Shown in pieces: positions 1 to 7,954 of a DNA stretch of 64,000 bases; positions within the stretch are counted from its first letter, which is position 1; each line of letters begins with the position of its first letter. The translations under genes were made by a program, and so were the position numbers. Under the pieces are notes generated by a model that did not search any database, was not told where the DNA came from, and saw nothing but the letters and a program-made list of their open reading frames with translations. The DNA comes from DATEDA01 sp963754305 (lineage in GTDB: Bacteria; Pseudomonadota; Gammaproteobacteria; Burkholderiales; SG8-39), in assembly GCA_963754305.1 (NCBI GenBank), contig CAVWFR010000005.1, positions 7,367-71,366 of the forward strand, given 5' to 3'.

Positions 1-1
1 G

Positions 2-1936
2 AAGATCACCGTGGAGCCCGGGTGGGAGACGGCGATCGAGTCGGTGCTCCGCGAGCGGCTGCATGCGCTGCAGCTTGCCGATCCGCACGTGCTCGCACGC
101 CTGTTCGAGGATCCGCCGCCGGCCAGGGTGAGCCTCTTCACGCCGAGCACGGCGCGCCCGGCGGGCGCGATCGAGGCGGCGTTCCGCCCCCTCGCCGCGC
201 TCGTGCGCCTCGCCGACGACACTGCCCGCCCGCTGATCGAAGAATGGCTTGCCGGCTGCTACGCGATCGAGGGCGTGCCGTCGCTGACAACGCGGCTGGG
301 GCTGAAGGTAGGGACGGTGCTCGTCAGCCGCGAAGGACATCAGTTCACGCGCTACGCAGTGAGCTTCCACGGCCCGGACTCGATCGATGCGGGGATCCTC
401 GCCCGCCAGCGTGAGATCGAAGGCGTGACCGACGAGCTGGGCGGGTTCGAAGCTCAAACGGGTGACGCGCGGGCGGTCCATACGGGGGCGGAGCGCCAGC
501 TGGCGGCGCGCCGCGAGGAGGTCGCCGCCCTCCAAGACCGCGAGAGCGCGGCGAACCAGGCGCGCCACCAGCAGCAGCTGGAGCACGTGCGGGTGACTGA
601 GGCGATCGGCCGGGTGCGTGCGCGATCGCAGCAGATCGCCGACGAGCTGGACGAGATCGGACGCCAGCGCGCGCGGGCGGTCGGCAGCCGCACCGACGTG
701 GAGGAAAGGCTGGCCGAAGACCGGGTCGTGATCGAGCGGCTCGCCGCCGCGTTTCGACTCGCTGAGACTGCCGACGACGCGGCACGAAGTGCCCTGGAGA
801 GTCAACGGGAAACGCTTCAGCAGGGATCGAAGGCAGTGCAGGAGGCGCTCTTTTATCAACGTGAGTGCAACTCTAAAATCAGTGAGATAGATAGATCTAT
901 TGAAGTTGTATCTGAACAAATCGCACAAGCTGCAACGGACCGGGCGCGCGCCGAAGCCGAGCTTGCGGGGCTCCAAGACGAGGGTTTGCGGATGGCGTTG
1001 CAAGCGGCCTTGGTCTCTCGCGTGGACCGCGAGCAGCAACTCGCTGCGATGCGCGGCGGGCAGGACGACGCCGCGGAGCGGCTTCGTGCCGCGGACGAGG
1101 AGCGGCTCGGGTGCGAGCAGCGGCTTCCGCCCCTGCGGGAGCGGACCGGCGAGCTCCGGCTGAAGGAGCAGGCGGCCCGGCTGGCGGTGGAGCAGTTCGC
1201 TCAGCAACTCGTCGACGCGGGTGCCGACGAGACGGCGCTTGCGCAGTCGGCCGAACCCAAGCTCAGGCCGACCGCGTTGCAGGCCGAGATCGCGCGCCTC
1301 CACCAGGCGATGGCGGAACTCGGTGCGATCAACATGGCGGCGCTCGATGAGGTCGGCATCGCGACCGAGCGCAAGGGTTTCCTCGACGCGCAGGCCACCG
1401 ACCTGGCGATCGCGCTCGAGACGCTCGAGAACGCGATCCGCCGCATCGACCGCGAGACCCGCGAGATGCTGCGCCAGACCTTCGAGGCGGCGAACCGCCA
1501 CTTCGGTCAGCTCTTCCCGACGCTGTTCGGCGGCGGCGAGGCGAGGCTGGAGATGACCGGGGACGAGATCCTCGATGCGGGCGTCGAGGTGCGAGCGCAG
1601 CCGCCCGGCAAGCGGAACTCGACCATCCATCTCCTTTCCGGCGGCGAGAAGGCGCTGACGGCGATCTCGCTCGTGTTCGCGCTGTTCCAGCTCAACCCGG
1701 CGCCTTTCTGCCTCCTGGACGAGGTCGACGCACCGCTCGACGACACCAACACCGAGCGGTTCTGCAGCCTCGTCCGCAAGATGGCGGGCGACACGCAGTT
1801 CCTGTTCATTAGCCACAACAAGATCACGATGGAGATCGCCTCCCAGCTCATCGGCGTCACGATGCCCGAGCAAGGCGTGTCGCGCGTGGTGGCCGTGGAC
1901 ATCGAGGAGGCGCTCCGCATCAGGGAAGCGGCCTAG
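2..1936 (+). CDS. smc: Chromosome segregation ATPase SMC, C-terminal part (5' end outside window)
   Basis: SMC compacts and segregates the chromosome as an ATP-driven coiled-coil dimer. The frame is open from base 2, so the gene starts upstream; 644 residues are visible. They begin at the end of the first coiled coil or hinge entry, continue through a hinge-like region and a long charged coiled coil, and end with the ATPase head. The ABC signature LLSGGEKAL lies near visible residue 543 and Walker B (FCLLDEVDAPLDD) near 570, so the C-terminal head is complete. The Walker A half lies outside the window. zipA and ligA follow, the usual betaproteobacterial order. An AT-rich patch with rare codons (AGA, ATA) interrupts the GC-rich coding sequence at about 850-930. 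Confidence 0.96.
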   Translation, partial: KITVEPGWETAIESVLRERLHALQLADPHVLARLFEDPPPARVSLFTPSTARPAGAIEAAFRPLAALVRLADDTARPLIEEWLAGCYAIEGVPSLTTRLGLKVGTVLVSREGHQFTRYAVSFHGPDSIDAGILARQREIEGVTDELGGFEAQTGDARAVHTGAERQLAARREEVAALQDRESAANQARHQQQLEHVRVTEAIGRVRARSQQIADELDEIGRQRARAVGSRTDVEERLAEDRVVIERLAAAFRLAETADDAARSALESQRETLQQGSKAVQEALFYQRECNSKISEIDRSIEVVSEQIAQAATDRARAEAELAGLQDEGLRMALQAALVSRVDREQQLAAMRGGQDDAAERLRAADEERLGCEQRLPPLRERTGELRLKEQAARLAVEQFAQQLVDAGADETALAQSAEPKLRPTALQAEIARLHQAMAELGAINMAALDEVGIATERKGFLDAQATDLAIALETLENAIRRIDRETREMLRQTFEAANRHFGQLFPTLFGGGEARLEMTGDEILDAGVEVRAQPPGKRNSTIHLLSGGEKALTAISLVFALFQLNPAPFCLLDEVDAPLDDTNTERFCSLVRKMAGDTQFLFISHNKITMEIASQLIGVTMPEQGVSRVVAVDIEEALRIREAA

Positions 1937-1952
1937 AGCGGCGCGCCCGCGC

Positions 1953-3074
1953 ATGACCGACCTGCAGCTCGCCCTCCTCGCAACCGGTGTCGCCGTGGTG
2001 GTAGGCGTGATCGCCTACAACCGCTGGCAGGAGAGTGGGGTGAAGCGAAGGACCGAAGACGCGTTCGCTCCGCGGCATGGTCGCGGGCCGGCGGATGCGT
2101 TGCTGGATAACGCTGCGGCCGCCGCGGACACTGGGCGTGCGCGCGAAACCCCTGCGGCGTCGGCGCACATCGACCGCGCGATCGACCATACGCTCGTCGC
2201 GGAGGACACGCCGCCGCCAGCTCCGCGAGACGCGGCCGCTGAAGCGCTCGGGGATGCCGGACTCGATGCGGCCGTGGACTACATCGTCGAGCTCGATTGC
2301 GCACGGCCGGTCACCGGCGCGGAGCTGGTTCGGCATGCGCAGGCCCTCTTGGACGAGGGCCTGATCAACCGTGTGCATTGGGAAGGCTACGACGAATCGC
2401 GCGCACTCTGGCGTCCAGTCGGTCCCGACAGCCGCTACCTGCGATTGCGGGTGGGCGTCCAGCTTACGAGCCGCGCCGGCCCGCTGAGCGAGGACGATCT
2501 CGTCGCCTTCGGTGCGGAAGTCCAGGAGCTCGCGCTCGCGATTGCCGCGCAGGCCGATTTCCCCGATCTCGCCGAGGCGGCGGCGCGCGCGCAGGATTTA
2601 GACCGTTTCTGCACCGCAGTCGACGTGCAGATCGGTCTCAGCGTCATCGGGAGCGAGTCGCACGCGTTCCCGGGAACCAAGGTGCGCGTGCTCGCCGAGA
2701 GCGCGGGGATGGCGATCGGTCGCGACGGGCGATTCCACCGCCACGCCGAGGACGGGTCCGAGCTATTCTCGCTCGCCAACCTCGAGCCGATGCCGTTCCA
2801 CGCCGCGACCATCAAGACGCTGCAAACCCGCGGCGTCACCGCACTATTCGACATTCCGCGGGTTGCCGCGAGTGCATCCGCGTTCCGCCGCTTCATCGAT
2901 TTCGCTCACCAGCTCGAGCACTCGCTCGGGGGAGTGTTGGTCGACGACAACCGGAAGCCGATCGGCCAGGCGGCGCTCGAGGCGATCGGCCAGCAGCTCG
3001 AGCACATCCACCGCACGATGGCCGCACGCGGGATCCCGGCCGGCGGGCCGCTCGCGTTGCGGTTGTTTGCATAG
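1953..3074 (+). CDS. zipA: Cell division protein ZipA-like
   Basis: ZipA tethers FtsZ to the inner membrane during division. The 373-residue protein starts with one hydrophobic anchor (about residues 3-22, LALLATGVAVVVGVIAY). A low-complexity charged and Ala/Pro-rich linker follows, then a C-terminal globular domain (about residues 230-365) matching the ZipA FtsZ-binding domain in size and position. The assignment rests mainly on this architecture and on the conserved place between smc and ligA. The stop codon abuts the ligA start, so the two are probably translationally coupled. Sequence conservation of ZipA outside gammaproteobacteria is weak, so the name is less certain than that of its neighbours. 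Confidence 0.85.
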   Translation: MTDLQLALLATGVAVVVGVIAYNRWQESGVKRRTEDAFAPRHGRGPADALLDNAAAAADTGRARETPAASAHIDRAIDHTLVAEDTPPPAPRDAAAEALGDAGLDAAVDYIVELDCARPVTGAELVRHAQALLDEGLINRVHWEGYDESRALWRPVGPDSRYLRLRVGVQLTSRAGPLSEDDLVAFGAEVQELALAIAAQADFPDLAEAAARAQDLDRFCTAVDVQIGLSVIGSESHAFPGTKVRVLAESAGMAIGRDGRFHRHAEDGSELFSLANLEPMPFHAATIKTLQTRGVTALFDIPRVAASASAFRRFIDFAHQLEHSLGGVLVDDNRKPIGQAALEAIGQQLEHIHRTMAARGIPAGGPLALRLFA

Positions 3075-5102
3075 ATGGCAGGGAGGCAGCAGCCGGCAGC
3101 GCGCGCGCAGGCGCTGCGCGCCGAGATCGAGGACGCGAACCATCGTTACTACGTGCTCGATGCGCCGGCGATCAGCGACGCCGAATACGACCGACTCTTC
3201 CGCGAGCTGCAGACGCTCGAAGCGGCGCACCCGGAGCTGGCGAGCTCCGACTCGCCGACCCAGCGCGTCGGTGCGCCGCCGGCCGCGGCGTTCGCCCCCG
3301 TCACGCATCGCATTCCGATGCTGTCGGTCAACAACGCTTTCGACGAGCGCGAGGTGGAAGCGTTCGACCGCCGGATTCGGGACGCGCTCGACATCGAGAC
3401 GGTGGAGTACAGCTGCGAGCCGAAGTTCGACGGGCTAGCCATCAGCCTCGCGTACGACCGCGGCATTCTCGTCCAGGGCACCACGCGCGGCGACGGGTTT
3501 ACCGGCGAGGACGTGACCGCGAACCTGCGGACGCTGCGCGGCATTCCGCTGCGCCTGCGTGCCTCCGATCCGCCGCGACTGCTCGAGGTGCGCGGCGAGG
3601 TGCTCATGTTCAAGCGCGACTTCGAGGCGCTCAACGCCCGGCGGCGCGGCGACGACGAGAAGGCGTTCGCGAATCCACGGAACGCCGCCGCGGGAAGCCT
3701 GCGCCAGCTCGATCCGGCGATCACCGCCACACGCTCGCTCCGCTTCTTCGCCTACGGCGTCGGCGAAACGGACGGACTGGAGGAGGTCCGGAACCAGGCT
3801 GGGTTGCTCGACGCGTTCGCGGCGATGGGACTGCCCGTCGCGGCCGAGCGCCGGGTGACGACCGGCGCGCGCGGGCTGCTCGAGTACTACCGCCGCGTCG
3901 GTGCGAAGCGCCAGGCCTTACCCTACGACATGGATGGCGTCGTCTACAAGGTGAACCGGCTCGACCAGCAGCGCGCGCTAGGCTTCGTTGCCCGCGCGCC
4001 GCGCTTCGCGATCGCGCACAAGTTCCCGGCCGAGGAGGCCACTACGGAGCTCGTCGGGATCGAAGTCCAGGTCGGCCGCACCGGCGCGATTACACCGGTC
4101 GCGCGATTGAGGCCGGTTTTCGTCGGCGGAGCGACGGTCACGAATGCCACGCTGCACAACGCGGACGAGCTCCGGCGTAAGGACATCCGCATCGGCGATT
4201 CGGTGATCGTGCGGCGCGCCGGCGATGTTATCCCGGAGGTGGTGGGCTCGTTGCCCGGCACGCGCAACGCCGACGCCCCGGCGTTCGTGATGCCGACCCG
4301 GTGTCCGGTGTGCGGCTCGAGCGTCGTGCGCCTGCCCGACGAGGCGGTCGCGCGCTGCACCGGCGGGCTCTACTGTCCGGCGCAGCGCAAACAGGCGCTC
4401 CTCCATTTCGCGTCCCGGCGTGCGCTCGATATCGACGGCCTCGGCGACAAGCTGGTCGACCAGCTGGTCGACCGCGAGTTCGTTCGCACCCCGGCCGACC
4501 TGTATCGGCTCGACCTCGCGGCGCTCGCCGGGCTGGACCGCATGGGCGAGAAATCGGCGCAGAACCTGCTAGCGTCGCTCGCCAGATCGAGACGGGCCAC
4601 CCTGGCGCGTTTCATTTACGCTCTCGGCATCCGCAACGTCGGCGAAGCGACCGCGCGCGACCTCGCCGCGCATTTCGGCGCGCTCGAGCCGCTTCTCGAT
4701 GCGGACGAGGCGGCGCTCGAGGAGGTGCCCGACGTCGGGCCGATCGTCGCGGCCTCCATTCGGGGCTTCTTCGCCGAGCGGCACAATCGTGACGTGATCC
4801 GGGCGCTGCGCCGGGCCGGTGTGAGCTGGGAGGAGGGGTCGCCGCGCCGCGTGCAACACGCTGCGGCGGCGGGCCCGGCGGCGCGGAAGACTTTCGTGCT
4901 GACCGGTACGCTTCCCGGGATGACACGCGAGGAGGCGACCTCGCTCATCGTGTCGCACGGCGGCAAGGTAACCGGGTCGGTGTCGAAGAAGACCGACTAC
5001 GTCGTGGCCGGGGCCGAGGCGGGATCAAAGCTCGCGAAAGCCGCGGCGCTCGGTGTCGCGGTGCTCGACGAAAATGGACTACGGAAGCTTTTCAAGGGGT
5101 AG
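3075..5102 (+). CDS. ligA: NAD-dependent DNA ligase LigA
   Basis: LigA seals nicks in replication and repair using NAD+. The 675-residue protein has the full family layout: N-terminal Ia domain, adenylation domain with the KxDG lysine at residue 117 (EPKFDGLAIS), and OB fold. These are followed by a four-cysteine zinc finger (CPVCG...CTGGLYC), helix-hairpin-helix repeats (LAGLDRMGEKSAQNLLASL; LEEVPDVGPIVAASI) and a C-terminal BRCT domain (FVLTGTLPGMTREEA). The ATG at 3075 follows the zipA stop with no gap. Length is normal and all key residues are present. Confidence 0.98.
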   Translation: MAGRQQPAARAQALRAEIEDANHRYYVLDAPAISDAEYDRLFRELQTLEAAHPELASSDSPTQRVGAPPAAAFAPVTHRIPMLSVNNAFDEREVEAFDRRIRDALDIETVEYSCEPKFDGLAISLAYDRGILVQGTTRGDGFTGEDVTANLRTLRGIPLRLRASDPPRLLEVRGEVLMFKRDFEALNARRRGDDEKAFANPRNAAAGSLRQLDPAITATRSLRFFAYGVGETDGLEEVRNQAGLLDAFAAMGLPVAAERRVTTGARGLLEYYRRVGAKRQALPYDMDGVVYKVNRLDQQRALGFVARAPRFAIAHKFPAEEATTELVGIEVQVGRTGAITPVARLRPVFVGGATVTNATLHNADELRRKDIRIGDSVIVRRAGDVIPEVVGSLPGTRNADAPAFVMPTRCPVCGSSVVRLPDEAVARCTGGLYCPAQRKQALLHFASRRALDIDGLGDKLVDQLVDREFVRTPADLYRLDLAALAGLDRMGEKSAQNLLASLARSRRATLARFIYALGIRNVGEATARDLAAHFGALEPLLDADEAALEEVPDVGPIVAASIRGFFAERHNRDVIRALRRAGVSWEEGSPRRVQHAAAAGPAARKTFVLTGTLPGMTREEATSLIVSHGGKVTGSVSKKTDYVVAGAEAGSKLAKAAALGVAVLDENGLRKLFKG

Positions 5103-5104
5103 CG

Positions 5105-5974
5105 ATGCGAGCGATGACCAAGGCGGTGTTCCCGGTAGCGGGCTTCGGCAGCCGCTTTCTCCCGGCGACCAAGGCGAGCCCGAAGGAGATGATGCCGGTG
5201 GTCGACAAGCCGCTGATCCAGTACGCGGTGGAGGAGGCCGTCGCGGCCGGGCTCACCGAAATGATCTTCATCACCGGCCGCCATAAGCGCGCGATCGAGG
5301 ACCATTTCGACAAGGCATACGAGATCGAGACCGAGCTCGCGAGTCGCGGCAAGCACGAGCTGCTCGAGCTCGTGCAGGGGATCATTCCCCGCAACGTGAG
5401 CTGCATTTACATCCGCCAGCCCGAGCAACTCGGGCTCGGGCACGCGGTGCTGTGCGCACGGCCGGTGATCAACGACGAACCGTTCGCCGTGATTCTGGCC
5501 GACGACCTCATCGACGGCGAGCCGCCGGCGATGAAGCAGATGGTCGAGGTGTTCGCGCGCGAGGGACGCTCCGTGCTCGGGGTGCTGGAGGTCGCGCCGG
5601 CGGACACCGCGGCCTACGGTATCGTGAAGACCTCCCGGATCGACGAGCGGCTGGAGTCGGTGGAGGCGATCGTGGAGAAGCCGTCGCCGGAAGCAGCGCC
5701 GTCCAATCTCGCGGTGATCGGGCGCTACGTTCTGACGCCGCGTATCTTCGCCAACCTCCACCGCGTCGTCCCCGGCGCGGGCGGTGAGATCCAGCTCACC
5801 GACGCGATCGCATCCCTGTTGCGCGAGGAGCGCGTCCTCGCGTATCGGTTCCGCGGTACGCGCTATGACTGCGGCTCGAAGCTCGGCTATCTGCAGGCGA
5901 CCGTCGCGCTCGGCCGCAAACACGCCGAAGTCGGCCGCGAGTTCGGTCAGTGGCTCGCCGGAAAAGCGTCATGA
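5105..5974 (+). CDS. galU: UTP-glucose-1-phosphate uridylyltransferase GalU
   Basis: GalU makes UDP-glucose from UTP and glucose-1-phosphate for envelope polysaccharides. The 289-residue protein carries the nucleotide-binding start FPVAGFGSRFLPATKASPKE, with KEMMPVVDKP and the metal-site ILADDLIDG. The start is either the ATG at 5105 or the in-frame ATG at 5114; the second gives the more usual N-terminus MTKAVFPVAG. It lies 2 bp after ligA and is probably co-transcribed. Confidence 0.96.
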   Translation: MRAMTKAVFPVAGFGSRFLPATKASPKEMMPVVDKPLIQYAVEEAVAAGLTEMIFITGRHKRAIEDHFDKAYEIETELASRGKHELLELVQGIIPRNVSCIYIRQPEQLGLGHAVLCARPVINDEPFAVILADDLIDGEPPAMKQMVEVFAREGRSVLGVLEVAPADTAAYGIVKTSRIDERLESVEAIVEKPSPEAAPSNLAVIGRYVLTPRIFANLHRVVPGAGGEIQLTDAIASLLREERVLAYRFRGTRYDCGSKLGYLQATVALGRKHAEVGREFGQWLAGKAS

Positions 5975-5992
5975 TTCACTCGGCGCTTGCTC

Positions 5993-5998
5993 TATACT
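5993..5998 (+). promoter_or_regulatory. Possible -10 box upstream of hpt
   Basis: TATACT lies 10 bp before the hpt ATG, in a short galU-hpt gap that is otherwise GC-rich. I see no convincing -35 element at 16-18 bp. If used, the transcript would have a very short leader. This is only a weak candidate. Confidence 0.3.
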
Positions 5999-6008
5999 CT
6001 GCGCCGCA

Positions 6009-6557
6009 ATGCTGACCGCCGCCGAAGCCTGGAAGATGCTCGACGAGGCGGAGCTCATCTGCTCCGCGGCGGAGGTCGAGCGCGCGATCGAGCGGGTCGC
6101 GGTCGAGGTCACCGCCGAGTTCCGCGACCGCTATCCGCTCGTGCTCTGCGTGATGAATGGCGCGCTCTTCTTCTGCGGGCAGCTCCTCCCGCAACTCCGG
6201 TTCCCGCTGCACGTCGACTACGTGCACGCCACGCGCTACGGCGACGCGATCGACGGCCGCCATGTGCGCTGGAAGGTGGAGCCGGGCGAGAGCGTGAGAG
6301 GCCGCGCGGTGCTCGTTCTCGACGACATCCTCGACGAGGGCGACACGCTGGCGGCGATCAAGGCTCTCGTACTCGAGCGCGGCGCCACCTCCTGCAAGGT
6401 CGCGGTGCTGACCGACAAGATCAAGCCGCAACCGAAGCCGATCAAGCCCGAGTTCGTCGGCCTGCGGATCCCCGACCGGTTCGTCTTCGGTTGCGGGCTC
6501 GATGCCTACGGCTCGTGGCGCAACCTGCCGGCGATCCACGCGCTCAGGCAGCACTGA
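6009..6557 (+). CDS. hpt: Hypoxanthine-guanine phosphoribosyltransferase
   Basis: The enzyme converts hypoxanthine or guanine plus PRPP to IMP or GMP. The 182-residue protein has the PRPP-binding loop VLVLDDILDEGDTLAAI and a C-terminal purine-contact region (KPEFVGLRIPDRFVFGCGLD). The ATG at 6009 was chosen because upstream codons run into the antisense-like end of galU. It lies 19 bp before a phosphorylase that could release hypoxanthine, so the pair probably forms a salvage unit. Confidence 0.93.
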   Translation: MLTAAEAWKMLDEAELICSAAEVERAIERVAVEVTAEFRDRYPLVLCVMNGALFFCGQLLPQLRFPLHVDYVHATRYGDAIDGRHVRWKVEPGESVRGRAVLVLDDILDEGDTLAAIKALVLERGATSCKVAVLTDKIKPQPKPIKPEFVGLRIPDRFVFGCGLDAYGSWRNLPAIHALRQH

Positions 6558-6576
6558 CGGGCGCAACGCGCACCGG

Positions 6577-7317
6577 ATGCTGGCGATCATCGGCGGAAGC
6601 GGGCTCACCCGACTATCGAGCCTCGACGTGACCGCGCGCAAGGCGGTGCGCACGCCATACGGGGAGCCCTCGGGCGCGCTGACCTTCGGCCGGCTGCGCG
6701 GACGCGAGACGGTGTTCCTCGCCCGTCATGGATACGCGCACACCATCCCGCCGCACGAAGTCAACTACCGCGCGAACATCTGGGCGCTGCGCGAGGAAGG
6801 GGCGAGCGAGATCGTGTCGGTCGCATCGGTCGGAGGCATTCGATCCGACCTCGGACCCGGGTCGCTCGTCGTCCCGCACCAGATCATCGACTACACGTGG
6901 GGCCGGCGATCCACGTTCTACGAAGGCGGCGACGTGCCGGTCACGCATATCGATTTCACGGCGCCCTACACCGAATGGCTCCGGCAGAAGATGCTCGCCG
7001 CCGCGCGCGCGTGCGGCGAGCCGGTCCTCGACGGTGCCGTCTATGCCGCCACGCAGGGCCCGCGGCTCGAATCGGCCGCCGAGATCGATCGGCTCGAGCG
7101 CGACGGCGCCGAGATCGTCGGCATGACCGGGATGCCCGAAGCGGCGCTCGCACGCGAGCTGGATGTTCCCTATGCCACGATCGCGGTGGTCGTGAACCAC
7201 GCCGCCGGGCGCGGCGAGAGCCGCGGCGGCATCCGGCTGGAGGGCATCGAGCAGACGCTGCACGCGACCATCGGCCGCGCGCGCCGGATCATCGAGGAGG
7301 CGGCGACGCTGGAATGA
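6577..7317 (+). CDS. S-methyl-5'-thioinosine phosphorylase (MTAP/PNP family)
   Basis: Members of this trimeric family split 5'-methylthionucleosides with phosphate. The 246-residue protein opens with the phosphate loop IIGGSGLTRL, has RHGYAHTIPPHEVNYRANI and the substrate motif MTGMPEAALARELD, and ends with VVNHAAGRG. Asn207 in that last motif sits where human PNP has Asn (6-oxopurines) and human MTAP has Asp (adenine). Asn therefore favours inosine-type substrates, that is methylthioinosine. The neighbouring hpt would recycle the released hypoxanthine. Methylthioadenosine phosphorylase remains possible. Confidence 0.85.
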   Translation: MLAIIGGSGLTRLSSLDVTARKAVRTPYGEPSGALTFGRLRGRETVFLARHGYAHTIPPHEVNYRANIWALREEGASEIVSVASVGGIRSDLGPGSLVVPHQIIDYTWGRRSTFYEGGDVPVTHIDFTAPYTEWLRQKMLAAARACGEPVLDGAVYAATQGPRLESAAEIDRLERDGAEIVGMTGMPEAALARELDVPYATIAVVVNHAAGRGESRGGIRLEGIEQTLHATIGRARRIIEEAATLE

Positions 7318-7393
7318 CCGGATCTCCGCGAAGCGGCGCGCGGGTGACCCTGCGAGCCCGGCCTCCCCACGGTGGCCGGCCGAGGATGGCGGG

Positions 7394-7924
7394 ATGATCC
7401 GCGAGGTCCTCAAGATGGGCGACCCGCGCCTGCTCGAGAAATCGCGCCCGGTGGAGGCGTTCGACTCAGCCGAGCTGCATGCACTAATCTCGGACATGCG
7501 GGACACGATGGCGCATCTCAACGGCGCCGGGATCGCCGCGCCGCAGATCGGGGTTGGCCTCCGGGTGGTGATCTTCGGCGTGCACAGCAACCCGCGCTAC
7601 CCCCATGCCGAAGAGGTGCCCGATACGGTACTCATCAACCCCATCCTCGAGCCGCTCGGCGACGAGGTGGTGGAAGGCTGGGAAGGCTGCCTGTCGGTGC
7701 CCGGGATGCGCGGTCTCGTGGCGCGCCGGAAGCGCCTCCGCTATCGCGGCTTCGACGAGCACGGCCGCGAGATCGACCGCACGGTGGAAGGATTTCACGC
7801 GGTGGTGGTCCAGCACGAGGTGGACCACCTGGATGGGATTCTCTACCCGATGCGAATCCGCGATCTGAGCAAGTTCGGGTTCATCGAAGCGTTGTTCCCG
7901 GGTCAGGATATTACGGATGAATGA
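7394..7924 (+). CDS. def: Peptide deformylase
   Basis: This iron enzyme removes the N-formyl group from new proteins. The 176-residue protein has all three family motifs: GIAAPQIGVGLRV, EGCLSVPGMRG (metal Cys) and HEVDHLDGILY (HExxH). It is a type I deformylase of normal length, unlinked here to fmt. It converges with glnD, with 30 bp between the stop codons. Confidence 0.96.
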   Translation: MIREVLKMGDPRLLEKSRPVEAFDSAELHALISDMRDTMAHLNGAGIAAPQIGVGLRVVIFGVHSNPRYPHAEEVPDTVLINPILEPLGDEVVEGWEGCLSVPGMRGLVARRKRLRYRGFDEHGREIDRTVEGFHAVVVQHEVDHLDGILYPMRIRDLSKFGFIEALFPGQDITDE

Positions 7925-7954
7925 GGCGACGATCGAAGCAACGACCGGGTGCCA

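Noticed and set aside
2297..4180. 627-residue plus-strand frame
   Set aside because: Overlaps zipA and ligA in another frame; Arg/Ala-rich and without motifs.
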